A stretch of 25,188 nt of DNA from a virus: the IMG/VR virus record IMGVR_UViG_3300042876_000182, positions 1-25,188 of that record. One strand, written 5' to 3'. Shown here piece by piece: positions 11,844 to 18,067 of this stretch. Positions within the stretch are counted from its first letter, which is position 1; every line of letters starts with the position of its first letter. The position numbers and the translations under genes were made by a program. A model generated the notes under the pieces. It did no database searches. It had not been told where the DNA came from and was given only the letters and a program-made list of their open reading frames with translations.

Positions 11844-12269
11844 ATGTCTACTCGTTCAGCAATCGGTATCATGCATGGTGACAACTGCAAAGCTATCTAC
11901 TGTCACAGCGACGGCTACCTTTCTTACGTGGGTAAGGTTCTGTTGAATCACTATGACAGCACCAAAGCTAACTTCTTGGTTGCTCAGGGTGACTGCTCTA
12001 TGCTCGGTAAAGAGATTGGTGAGAAGATTGATTTCAACGACCGCATGGTCTATGACACTGACAACATTGCAAAGCAATGCCGTTTCTACAAGCGTGACCG
12101 TGACGAGACCGGTGTTGATTTCAAAACATTCTTCAATGAACAAGAGTTGTTCGAGGGTATCGATGCCGAATATTTCTACGTGATGAAAGACAATGTGTGG
12201 TATGTGTCTGAAGGCAGTGAGTGGAAAGTCTTGTCAGAAGCTATTGCAGAAGAAATGGTTGGTGCTTAA
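11844..12269 (+). CDS. Conserved phage protein of the MSTRSAIG type
   Basis: The 141-residue protein begins M-S-T-R-S-A-I-G-I-M-H-G-D, continues Y-C-H-S-D-G-Y-L-S-Y-V-G-K-V-L-L-N-H-Y and then L-V-A-Q-G-D-C-S-M-L-G. I recognise this N-terminal pattern from many phages and some bacteria, always as a conserved protein of unknown function. The H-G and C-H-x-D-G motifs are the best candidates for an active or binding site (inference). AAGGAA precedes ATG 11844, with its own consensus promoter. Its TAA overlaps the next ATG. Confidence 0.82.
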   Translation: MSTRSAIGIMHGDNCKAIYCHSDGYLSYVGKVLLNHYDSTKANFLVAQGDCSMLGKEIGEKIDFNDRMVYDTDNIAKQCRFYKRDRDETGVDFKTFFNEQELFEGIDAEYFYVMKDNVWYVSEGSEWKVLSEAIAEEMVGA

Positions 12270-12637
12270 TGAAATACTTTGAAGAGGTCACTGATTGGGG
12301 TTCTGCCACAGCACAGAACCATATTTATTACTTGAAAGATGACAAGACTACTATGGTAGGTTACATCAAGCAAGGTACTAAAGACCTCTTCAAATTCAAG
12401 CAACCCATTACGTTTTACCCTAAGGGTCGCAAGTTCGTAGAGTTGAAACGAAAGGGCGAACCTGATTCAGTATACTTCACTAAGTCAGAGGTATTTGCAC
12501 CCAAGCAAGCTATCGAAGTCGAAGGGTCGAACGGTAAAAAGTATTATCTCACTAAGATCGGTGCTAAGTACTCATGCACATGTCCTGGATTTGCATTCAG
12601 GCATACATGTAAGCACGTTCAGGAGATGAACAAATGA
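12269..12637 (+). CDS. SWIM zinc-finger protein
   Basis: The 122-residue protein ends with Y-S-C-T-C-P-G-F-A-F-R-H-T-C-K-H-V, a textbook SWIM pattern (C-x-C, about eight residues, C-x-H) that binds zinc and mediates DNA or protein contacts. The rest is beta-rich (F-K-F-K-Q-P-I-T-F-Y-P-K-G-R-K-F). ATG 12269 shares a base with the preceding TAA and is preferred to an upstream in-frame start at 12221 that would lie deep in the previous gene. Stand-alone SWIM proteins of this size occur in other phages; the target is unknown. Confidence 0.85.
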   Translation: MKYFEEVTDWGSATAQNHIYYLKDDKTTMVGYIKQGTKDLFKFKQPITFYPKGRKFVELKRKGEPDSVYFTKSEVFAPKQAIEVEGSNGKKYYLTKIGAKYSCTCPGFAFRHTCKHVQEMNK

Positions 12638-12858
12638 AATATATTCCACTGATTATTGTGGTTGGTTTTTTCTGTGTTGTGGGTTATATCGGCTCAAGTA
12701 TTGTAGGGTCCTTCACTAGGATTCAAGCTCGATATGATTGTCAGTTAGCAGAAATTTCACCTGACATTCCTGTTAAAGTAAAACAGGAATGCAGAGAATT
12801 AAGGATTAAAAATGAACAAAGAAATATTCAAGGAGATAGCACTACAAGCGGGCGGTAG
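12634..12858 (+). CDS. Signal-anchored small protein, 74 aa
   Basis: An N-terminal hydrophobic helix (residues 4-25, P-L-I-I-V-V-G-F-F-C-V-V-G-Y-I-G) is followed by a charged domain with two Cys (Y-D-C-Q-L and Q-E-C-R-E-L), so the domain may face the periplasm with a disulfide. The ribosome binding site AGGAG lies in the loop of a 5-bp hairpin (GTTCA/TGAAC, 12617-12631). It overlaps the next gene by 47 nt in another frame. The last dozen residues are low in conviction. Confidence 0.65.
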   Translation: MKYIPLIIVVGFFCVVGYIGSSIVGSFTRIQARYDCQLAEISPDIPVKVKQECRELRIKNEQRNIQGDSTTSGR

Positions 12859-13108
12859 TCATTACCCGGACGTGGGTGGAGCAACACTCGAAAAGTTTGC
12901 AGAATTGCTACTAGAAAAGGTAATCGAAGTAGTACAGCAAACACCAATTCATTGCGCAAGCACTACCTTTCAGCTAGGTATTGTTGAATGCACGATTGAT
13001 AAAAGCGTGGAAGCAATCGAACAAACGTTCGGTATCCCACATAAACACAGGGACACAAATGAAAATCGCACTCGCATCGGACTTGCATCTAGAGTTTCAG
13101 GACATTGA
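12812..13108 (+). CDS. Small phage protein related to the 449 gene
   Basis: The product starts M-N-K-E-I-F-K-E-I-A-L-Q-A-G, then K-F-A-E-L-L-L-E-K-V-I, and reaches E-A-I-E-Q-T-F-G-I near residue 75, echoing the MNER family at 449 (F-A-E-L-I-V, H-F-G-V). The remaining 20 residues run into the metallophosphoesterase gene in another frame, an overlap of 50 nt. AAGGA precedes the start. Both long overlaps (47 and 50 nt) are unusual for this window. The core of the protein is convincing; its tail may be unselected. Confidence 0.65.
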   Translation: MNKEIFKEIALQAGGSHYPDVGGATLEKFAELLLEKVIEVVQQTPIHCASTTFQLGIVECTIDKSVEAIEQTFGIPHKHRDTNENRTRIGLASRVSGH

Positions 13109-13907
13109 ACTGAAAAACACTGAGGGTGCAGAAGTCCTCATTCTGTCAGGTGACATTATGATTGCAGATTACTTGCACGATCATCCTAGCCCTGACCCAT
13201 ACACCCCAGGTGGTATGAAAGAGTACGGGCACAAATTGCTTATGAGCATTCGCTTCCGTGACTTCCTCAAACGGGTGAGTTTTGAGTTCCCTCACGTTAT
13301 TTACGTTGCAGGTAACCACGAGTTCTATCACGGCAAGTGGAAAGGTAGTTTGGATGACTTGCGCTTTCAGTGTGCTCAGTTGCCTAACGTTTACTTTTTA
13401 GAAAACGATATCAAGACAATCGGTGAGCATACGTTCATTGGTTGTACCTTGTGGACTGACTGCAACAACGGTGATCCATTGACACTTCACTGTCTCACTG
13501 ACATGATGAACGACTTTAGGATCATTCGTAACGACACCCTTGGGTACACTAAGTTGCGTCCTGCGCACACACTAAGCCGTCACGTTCAAAGCAAACAGTA
13601 CATCAAGAATATCGTTCAAGGTATGCATGATGAAAAGTTTGTGGTAGTAGGACACCATGCACCTAGCAAGTTGAGTACGCACGAACGCTATCAACATGCT
13701 GTCCATTCTACAATGAACGGTGGCTATAGTAGTGACTTGAGCGAATTCATTATGGATCATCCTCAGATCAAATTGTGGACGCATGGACACATGCACGACC
13801 CATTTGATTACGTGATTGGTGAGACTAGAATCGTTTGTAACCCTCGTGGTTACGGTGGTCATGATCCTCAGGCTGATGTGTTTGAGTTGAAGTTTTTGGA
13901 GATTTAA
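13059..13907 (+). CDS. Metallophosphoesterase
   Basis: The 282-residue protein has the calcineurin-like metal-binding motifs in order: D8-L-H10, G-D32, G-N-H-E at 85-88, G-H-H near residue 200 and G-H-M-H near 245. Two metal ions and phosphoester hydrolysis are expected. It could act on nucleotides, nucleic acid ends or phosphoproteins; the motifs do not decide. ATG 13059 gives the family's normal start M-K-I-A-L-A-S-D-L-H; an upstream in-frame start at 12981 would add residues unlike the family. It overlaps the previous gene by 50 nt. Confidence 0.9.
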   Translation: MKIALASDLHLEFQDIELKNTEGAEVLILSGDIMIADYLHDHPSPDPYTPGGMKEYGHKLLMSIRFRDFLKRVSFEFPHVIYVAGNHEFYHGKWKGSLDDLRFQCAQLPNVYFLENDIKTIGEHTFIGCTLWTDCNNGDPLTLHCLTDMMNDFRIIRNDTLGYTKLRPAHTLSRHVQSKQYIKNIVQGMHDEKFVVVGHHAPSKLSTHERYQHAVHSTMNGGYSSDLSEFIMDHPQIKLWTHGHMHDPFDYVIGETRIVCNPRGYGGHDPQADVFELKFLEI

Positions 13908-13908
13908 T

Positions 13909-14100
13909 ATGGGACATTGGCAAGAAAAATACGAGTCTATTGAAGTGGGCACTACAGAAGTTGATGGTGAAGTCATTAAGGTATACGGAATGATTGCAAA
14001 GAAGGACCGCTGGATTCCTAACATGATCCGTGATCCTTTGACCAACAGCATGGTCTACGACCTTACTGACAAAGAGCCATCGACTGTTCTGGACACATGA
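13909..14100 (+). CDS. Hypothetical protein, 63 aa
   Basis: This small acidic protein (V-G-T-T-E-V-D-G-E-V-I-K-V-Y-G, then K-D-R-W-I-P-N-M-I-R-D-P-L-T) is predicted to be mainly beta. It begins 1 nt after the phosphoesterase stop and may be co-translated with it. No family is recognised. An ATGA at its end opens a frame that runs into the HTH gene, but the promoter that follows argues for the later start of that gene. Confidence 0.65.
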   Translation: MGHWQEKYESIEVGTTEVDGEVIKVYGMIAKKDRWIPNMIRDPLTNSMVYDLTDKEPSTVLDT

Positions 14101-14123
14101 GTGATTTTGTTTCACCATATGTC

Positions 14124-14152
14124 TTGAGAATCTCCTCTGGTTCTGTCATAAT
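14124..14152 (+). promoter_or_regulatory. sigma70 promoter of the HTH gene
   Basis: TTGAGA (14124-14129), 17-nt spacer, CATAAT (14147-14152), followed by ATACATGTAC (14151-14160), a 9-of-10 match to the palindrome seen at other promoters here. Confidence 0.78.
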
Positions 14153-14192
14153 ACATGTACGTTCTAAGAACGAAACACTTAAGGAAAATAAA

Positions 14193-14450
14193 ATGACAGC
14201 AACTAAACAGACCCGTGTCCTAGAGGCACTACAAGCCGGTGAACAACTTACAGCAAAACAAATTGGCGCACGTTTCGGCGTAGCTAATCCAACTGCAACT
14301 ATCAGCGATATTCGTTTCGCAGGTTATGCAGTTTATGCTAACAAGCACACCGACACTAAAGGTCGTGTCACTACCAAGTACCGTTTGGGTCGCCCAAGCC
14401 GCGAATTGATCGCCGCAGGTTACAAGGCTATGGCACAAGGTCTAGTCTAA
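14193..14450 (+). CDS. Winged-helix/HTH phage DNA-binding protein
   Basis: The 85-residue protein reads as a small helix-turn-helix: helix R-V-L-E-A-L-Q-A-G, then L-T-A-K-Q-I-G-A-R-F-G-V (first helix and turn), recognition helix N-P-T-A-T-I-S-D-I-R-F, and a wing with K-G-R-V-T-T-K-Y-R-L-G. The same pattern is familiar from T4-like and aquatic phages. Start ATG 14193 has AAGGAAAA upstream and follows its own promoter; the in-frame ATG 14097 lies ahead of that promoter. A terminator follows, so it is a stand-alone transcription unit, probably a regulator. Confidence 0.82.
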   Translation: MTATKQTRVLEALQAGEQLTAKQIGARFGVANPTATISDIRFAGYAVYANKHTDTKGRVTTKYRLGRPSRELIAAGYKAMAQGLV

Positions 14451-14467
14451 TCTCGTGAGAGACTGAC

Positions 14468-14493
14468 AAAAAAGGCTCTTCGGAGCCTTTTTT
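14468..14493 (+). terminator. Rho-independent terminator with UUCG loop
   Basis: AAAGGCTC, TTCG, GAGCCTTT: an 8-bp stem on a UUCG tetraloop, preceded by A and followed by T residues. It ends the HTH unit. Confidence 0.95.
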
Positions 14494-14496
14494 CAT

Positions 14497-14525
14497 TTGC
14501 ATTTAATTCAAAACTGTGTTACAAT
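14497..14525 (+). promoter_or_regulatory. sigma70 promoter of the cupin-like gene
   Basis: TTGCAT (14497-14502), 17-nt spacer, TACAAT (14520-14525), directly after the terminator and 29 nt before ATG 14555. Confidence 0.75.
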
Positions 14526-14554
14526 AGTACATCGCAAATTATCAGGAGTGTAGT

Positions 14555-15073
14555 ATGAGTTTCTTTCACAAGATTATGAATAAGCTAGGTCGCTATCGAT
14601 TGATTCCCGATCGTCAAACTGGTGAAGACTATTTGCATCGGTACTACCTCTTTCTCAAAGATCGCAAATGGTTCCCCTTCAATGTCACACTGCACAAAAT
14701 TGTTCGCAGTGATGACCCAATCATGCACGATCACCCCTGGTCATATACCACTATTGTCTTGAAAGGTGGTTACTGGGAACACACTCCGGTCTTCACGAAG
14801 GATGGTACGAAGTTTGCAGAGTTTCAAACATGGCGTGGTCCCGGCTCTATCATTCATCGTAAAGCAAACGAATATCACTGGCTTGAACTTGACGAAAGTG
14901 TAGGCCCTGCTACGACACTATTCTTTATGGGTCGTCAACAACGTGACTGGGGCTTTCTCGTACAGACCAAGAAAGGTCTGCATCGTTGGATCAAGTGGAC
15001 AGACTACTTGACCGACTGGAAGAACTATCACGCAAAGTATGTGGCAAAGGCTGCAAGCAAAAAGAAAGACTAA
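14555..15073 (+). CDS. Cupin-like protein
   Basis: The 172-residue protein has a cupin-type core: M-H-D-H-P-W-S-Y-T-T-I-V-L-K-G-G-Y-W-E (the H-x-H and Glu of motif 1) and, 35 residues later, P-G-S-I-I-H-R-K-A-N-E-Y-H-W (the His of motif 2). A metal site on a double-stranded beta-helix is expected. The substrate is unknown; many phage and bacterial relatives are unassigned. CAGGAG precedes the ATG and it has its own promoter. The end is Lys-rich. Confidence 0.75.
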   Translation: MSFFHKIMNKLGRYRLIPDRQTGEDYLHRYYLFLKDRKWFPFNVTLHKIVRSDDPIMHDHPWSYTTIVLKGGYWEHTPVFTKDGTKFAEFQTWRGPGSIIHRKANEYHWLELDESVGPATTLFFMGRQQRDWGFLVQTKKGLHRWIKWTDYLTDWKNYHAKYVAKAASKKKD

Positions 15074-15074
15074 C

Positions 15075-15380
15075 ATGGATTACGAACAATTCTCATATTC
15101 CCCACAAGACTATGGAACTGAATTGACCGCAAATGCACATCAGGTATTGTATTGGTTAAATCGCAATGGGTATCTTGACAGTGATGATACTATAGAACTT
15201 GCAAGTCGAATGATCGTGGTGCCAGTGAAAAACAACAAACGGTTTGGTCAGCGTTTGTTGGAACGCTTTTTTAATAAGAAATCAACTGATACCACTTACG
15301 TGTTCCCAATCACATTGCTTGAGGATCATAGTAATAATAGAGTGACAGATGACAAACCAACACTGAAGGTAGTGAAATGA
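15075..15380 (+). CDS. Hypothetical protein, 101 aa
   Basis: ATG 15075 follows the previous TAA by 1 nt; an earlier in-frame start at 15039 would overlap the cupin gene. The N-terminal half contains L-Y-W-L-N-R-N-G-Y-L and I-E-L-A-S-R-M-I-V-V-P, the middle is basic (K-N-N-K-R-F-G-Q-R-L-L-E-R-F-F-N-K-K), and the end is strand-rich. No family is recognised. ATGA couples it to the MazG-like gene. Confidence 0.68.
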   Translation: MDYEQFSYSPQDYGTELTANAHQVLYWLNRNGYLDSDDTIELASRMIVVPVKNNKRFGQRLLERFFNKKSTDTTYVFPITLLEDHSNNRVTDDKPTLKVVK

Positions 15381-15658
15381 ACGAAGAAACAAGAGAGATT
15401 TTAGTTATTCTAGGTGAGGAGGCAAGTGAAGTCTCTAAAGAGATTTTCAAGATCATGCGTTTTGGTCCAGATCAATGCAAGCCAGACAGTGATGAAACAA
15501 ACATTCAAGCACTAGAAAAAGAACTCGGTGACTTGATGGCTATGATTGAACTAATCATGGAACAGAATGTGGGAATAACGAACAAAGGCTTGAAAGAGGC
15601 TAAAAAGGCTAAGTTCGAGAAGCTAAAACAGTGGTCTAACATTACTATCAATAAATAA
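15377..15658 (+). CDS. MazG-like nucleotide pyrophosphohydrolase
   Basis: The 93-residue protein fits the all-helical MazG/HisE-type fold: E14-E15-x-x-E18 in G-E-E-A-S-E-V-S-K-E and E49-L-G-D52-L, the two Mg-binding clusters of the family (EExxE...ExxD). Members hydrolyse (d)NTPs or (p)ppGpp-like substrates to the monophosphate, and phage copies are thought to adjust host nucleotide or alarmone pools. The gap between the clusters (30 residues) is slightly long. It precedes the dCMP deaminase region, which suits a nucleotide role. Confidence 0.72.
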   Translation: MNEETREILVILGEEASEVSKEIFKIMRFGPDQCKPDSDETNIQALEKELGDLMAMIELIMEQNVGITNKGLKEAKKAKFEKLKQWSNITINK

Positions 15659-15661
15659 CTT

Positions 15662-16021
15662 ATGCTTGAAATTATCATTATCGGATTCATTTTTTGGTTG
15701 GGGTACCAAGTAGGATGTCATCTTACAGCCTGGCACTTGCGTGAGTTTATCATAGAAGCTGCCAAAAAAGAAGGTATAGTCATCAAGGATAATAAAGTTG
15801 TTGACATGAACGAGACACCAACCGTATACAAACTTGCTATAGAAAAGGTTAAAGATACATTGTATCTGTACGACCATAAAGATGATTTTGTGTGTCAGGC
15901 ACTAACAATAGAGGAACTAGCTACATTGGCAAAACAATATAAGAACATCAAATACGCCGCGGTGTTGTATGGAGATGAAACATATATGTTTGTTGATGGC
16001 GAAGTGAAAACAAAACTATGA
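15662..16021 (+). CDS. Membrane-anchored phage protein, 119 aa
   Basis: An N-terminal hydrophobic helix (L-E-I-I-I-I-G-F-I-F-W-L-G-Y) is followed by a soluble domain with K-L-A-I-E-K-V-K-D-T-L-Y-L-Y-D, Q-A-L-T-I-E-E-L-A-T-L-A and Y-A-A-V-L-Y-G-D-E. A similar anchor-plus-small-domain protein is familiar from T4-like aquatic phages, with no function given. It begins 3 nt after the MazG-like stop; AATAAATA (15650-15657) lies just upstream. Coupled by ATGA to the next gene. Confidence 0.7.
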   Translation: MLEIIIIGFIFWLGYQVGCHLTAWHLREFIIEAAKKEGIVIKDNKVVDMNETPTVYKLAIEKVKDTLYLYDHKDDFVCQALTIEELATLAKQYKNIKYAAVLYGDETYMFVDGEVKTKL

Positions 16022-16557
16022 AAGTAAAACTAGGTAATTACCCTAAAAAGGGTGACCGAAGAAAAGTCAGTGTTGAGATCGAAGGCTTTGACACATGGAG
16101 CTTTGACCACACACTTGCACATATTATCTATCCGGCACTACTTCAACTCAAAGCTGAGAAGCACGGAGTACCAAGTAATATTGTTGATGATGTAGGCGGC
16201 GAAGATTGGGCTGCCCAAGAAAGTTTTGACTTCTACAAAGAGACTCATGATGAATCTTGGACTATTGCTAGTAAACGTTGGGATGAAATACTTGATAAAA
16301 TGATTTGGTCATTTGAACAATTAATCACAGATGACTATAGTAGCAAATACTTTCACGGTAAAGCAGAATATGATTGGGTGAAGTCAGACCATACATTCCC
16401 TAACCCAATAACAGGTAAAGTAGAAGAAACTTATCAAATGGTTGACAAGAATCCAAACGACCACTGGTACGATAGTGTAGGACATCAACTACACGAGGAA
16501 CGAATCCAAGAAGGACTCGATTTGTTTGGTAAATACTATCGGAGCCTCTGGGACTAA
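16018..16557 (+). CDS. Conserved T4-like phage protein, 179 aa
   Basis: The 179-residue helical protein contains F-D-H-T-L-A-H-I-I-Y-P-A-L-L-Q-L, then R-W-D-E-I-L-D-K-M-I-W-S-F-E-Q and ends G-L-D-L-F-G-K-Y-Y-R-S-L-W-D. I recognise this set of blocks from a protein widespread in T4-like cyanophages and related viruses; no function is established to my knowledge. The His, Asp and Trp-rich conserved blocks suggest a binding or enzymatic role. Overlaps the next ATG by one base (TAATG). Confidence 0.78.
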   Translation: MKVKLGNYPKKGDRRKVSVEIEGFDTWSFDHTLAHIIYPALLQLKAEKHGVPSNIVDDVGGEDWAAQESFDFYKETHDESWTIASKRWDEILDKMIWSFEQLITDDYSSKYFHGKAEYDWVKSDHTFPNPITGKVEETYQMVDKNPNDHWYDSVGHQLHEERIQEGLDLFGKYYRSLWD

Positions 16558-16784
16558 TGAACGCATTCAATCACATGGTGTCGTTTTTAGATACGATGCC
16601 TAAAGTAGAGATAAGTAAACAAGATTATGAAGTCTTTTGCAAAGAGTATATCTTTGACCAACTACAAGGTAAAAGGTTTGGAAGAGCCTTTTGCGAAAGA
16701 TTCGACATTGAAGACACCGTAGTTAAATGCTTATTTGACGAAGATATCGCCCGAGAAATGATTGAAGAAAATTATATCCAATGA
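16557..16784 (+). CDS. Small conserved phage protein, 75 aa
   Basis: The 75-residue acidic helical protein has [25 protein letters not shown], a block familiar from proteins of T4-like aquatic phages, commonly next to the preceding 179-residue family. The pairing suggests linked function (inference). Coupled by TAATG upstream and ATGA downstream to the ferredoxin gene. Confidence 0.72.
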   Translation: MNAFNHMVSFLDTMPKVEISKQDYEVFCKEYIFDQLQGKRFGRAFCERFDIEDTVVKCLFDEDIAREMIEENYIQ

Positions 16785-17110
16785 CACACTTAGTAACAGA
16801 AAATTGTATCCAATGTAAGTACACAGATTGCGTACAAGTTTGCCCTGTAGATTGCTTCTACGAAGGCCCCAACTTCCTAGTAATCAATCCAGATGAATGC
16901 ATTGACTGTGCAGTTTGTATCCCAGAATGCCCTGCAGGTGCAATCGTATCAGAAGATGATCTACCAGAAGATGAACGCAAGAAATGGTATGATATCAATG
17001 CACGATTGGCAGCAAGTTGGCCAACGATCACAAAACGCAAAGATCCACTACCTGATGCAGATCAGTGGAAAGACGTACCTAACAAACTTAGCAGCCTCAA
17101 AGAAGAATGA
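16781..17110 (+). CDS. fdxA: FdxA-type 7Fe ferredoxin
   Basis: The 109-residue protein has C9-x2-C12-x4-C17-x3-C21-P, then C25, and C40-x2-C43-x2-C46-x3-C50-P, with the family text [13 protein letters not shown] and [14 protein letters not shown]. By analogy with Azotobacter ferredoxin I it should hold a [3Fe-4S] and a [4Fe-4S] cluster and carry electrons in the cytoplasm. The C-terminal extension (K-K-D-P-L-P-D-A) is also typical. Length is normal and all ligands are present. The sequence looks host-derived; the redox partner is unknown. Coupled by ATGA to both neighbours, including the deaminase. Confidence 0.93.
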   Translation: MTHLVTENCIQCKYTDCVQVCPVDCFYEGPNFLVINPDECIDCAVCIPECPAGAIVSEDDLPEDERKKWYDINARLAASWPTITKRKDPLPDADQWKDVPNKLSSLKEE

Positions 17111-17646
17111 AACAAAAATATATTGACTACTACATGGATGTAGCACAGCGTACTGGTAAACTCAGTCACGCTATTCGTAGACAAGTTGGAGCAGTCATTG
17201 TTAAAGACAATAGAATTCTCAGTTATGGCTATAATGGTATGCCTACTGGCTGGCCCAACGATTGTGAATACAAAGAATACATGAGTCCGGATGCAGGCGG
17301 CTGGCTTAATCCCGACGAGATCGAAGAACGCTGGCCGTTTCAAGAGTGGGTGGATAAAGTCTCAGAAACAGGTGAGACCTGGGGCTATAATGCTCGTTAT
17401 CGCTTAGTCACTAAAGACGAAGTACTCCATGCTGAAAGTAACGCAATCGCTAAAGTGTCCGGCTCAACAGAATCTAGCGAAGATGCTACCATGTTCTGTA
17501 CGACTGCACCATGCATTCACTGTGCCAAGATGATTTTTCAGTCTGGCATTAAAAACGTTTTCTATCGAGATACCTACCGCGATAGTAACGGAGTAGACTT
17601 CTTGGAAAAGAGTGGGGTTAATGTTACCAAATACGAACAAAGTTGA
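17107..17646 (+). CDS. dCMP deaminase
   Basis: The 179-residue protein carries the zinc-dependent cytidine/deoxycytidylate deaminase motifs H108-A-E110 and P-C136-x-x-C139, with the N-terminal block [10 protein letters not shown] and Y-N-G-M-P-T-G expected of dCMP deaminases. An insert of about 50 residues lies between these (Trp and Glu-rich, residues 53-105), as in the T4-type enzymes, where a comparable insert is known. The product converts dCMP to dUMP for dTTP synthesis. It belongs to a nucleotide module with the MazG-like protein here and the nucleotidase at 23468. Confidence 0.93.
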   Translation: MKQKYIDYYMDVAQRTGKLSHAIRRQVGAVIVKDNRILSYGYNGMPTGWPNDCEYKEYMSPDAGGWLNPDEIEERWPFQEWVDKVSETGETWGYNARYRLVTKDEVLHAESNAIAKVSGSTESSEDATMFCTTAPCIHCAKMIFQSGIKNVFYRDTYRDSNGVDFLEKSGVNVTKYEQS

Positions 17647-17818
17647 AATCAGTTTAGGATACGGTGAGCTTACACCATTGATTCGATGGTGTGAGTCAAA
17701 CTGTTCTAATGAATGGGCTTATGAACAACTGTTCCCTGCAGGCAGGGATGCAGGGTTGTATGAGTTCTATTTTCAAAGTGAGAAAGACTTGGTAGCTTTT
17801 ACTATATGGAAAACATAA
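17621..17818 (+). CDS. Short LRW-family protein (variant TIWKT end)
   Basis: The 65-residue protein overlaps the deaminase by 26 nt. After a short lead it has L-I-R-W-C-E-S-N-C-S-N-E-W and ends Y-F-Q-S-E-K-D-L-V-A-F-T-I-W-K-T, the same spacing as in the LRW proteins at 6089-7711. Arg is replaced and the codons contain no GAGG; the next gene is not coupled. ATG 17621 follows GAGTGGGG, a plausible site; GTG 17612 is the alternative. A palindromic CCCTGC/GCAGGG run lies inside (17734-17755). Confidence 0.65.
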   Translation: MLPNTNKVEISLGYGELTPLIRWCESNCSNEWAYEQLFPAGRDAGLYEFYFQSEKDLVAFTIWKT

Positions 17819-17821
17819 CAT

Positions 17822-18067
17822 ATGAAATACTTTACATTTAGCCGAGAAGATAACAATTTTGACGATATCCTAAAGGATGTCAACTTAAAGAAACGCATCG
17901 ACTTTAAACTACGCTGGTACCAACATTTGATGATCGGTATGGTTGAAGATGATCGGACTAGCAGCTACATCACATTGAAGTATGGTGATGAGATGGTTAA
18001 TGAGATGGTAAAGGACTTTAGTCCTATACCCGGAGTAGACTACACTCCTAAACGAAAGATTGTTTAA
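17822..18067 (+). CDS. Conserved phage protein with SPIPGVDYTP end
   Basis: The 81-residue protein starts M-K-Y-F-T-F-S-R-E-D-N-N-F-D-D-I-L-K-D and ends K-D-F-S-P-I-P-G-V-D-Y-T-P-K-R-K. Both blocks are familiar to me from hypothetical proteins of T4-like aquatic phages. Function unknown. It is the last + strand gene of the operon and converges on the minus-strand peptidase; the two stop codons share the palindrome TTAA (18064-18067), so there is no room for a terminator between them. Confidence 0.78.
   Translation: MKYFTFSREDNNFDDILKDVNLKKRIDFKLRWYQHLMIGMVEDDRTSSYITLKYGDEMVNEMVKDFSPIPGVDYTPKRKIV

Noticed and set aside
12981-13058. Upstream start of the metallophosphoesterase
   Set aside because: The family's first strand begins with M-K-I-A-L-A-S-D-L-H at ATG 13059; the extra residues overlap another gene.
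13572-14051. Minus-strand open frame of 159 codons
   Set aside because: It is antisense to the metallophosphoesterase, whose motifs fix the coding strand.
14097-14192. N-terminal extension of the HTH gene from ATG 14097
   Set aside because: The sigma70 promoter at 14124-14152 and a clear AAGGAAAA site favour ATG 14193, and the extension is unlike the rest of the protein.
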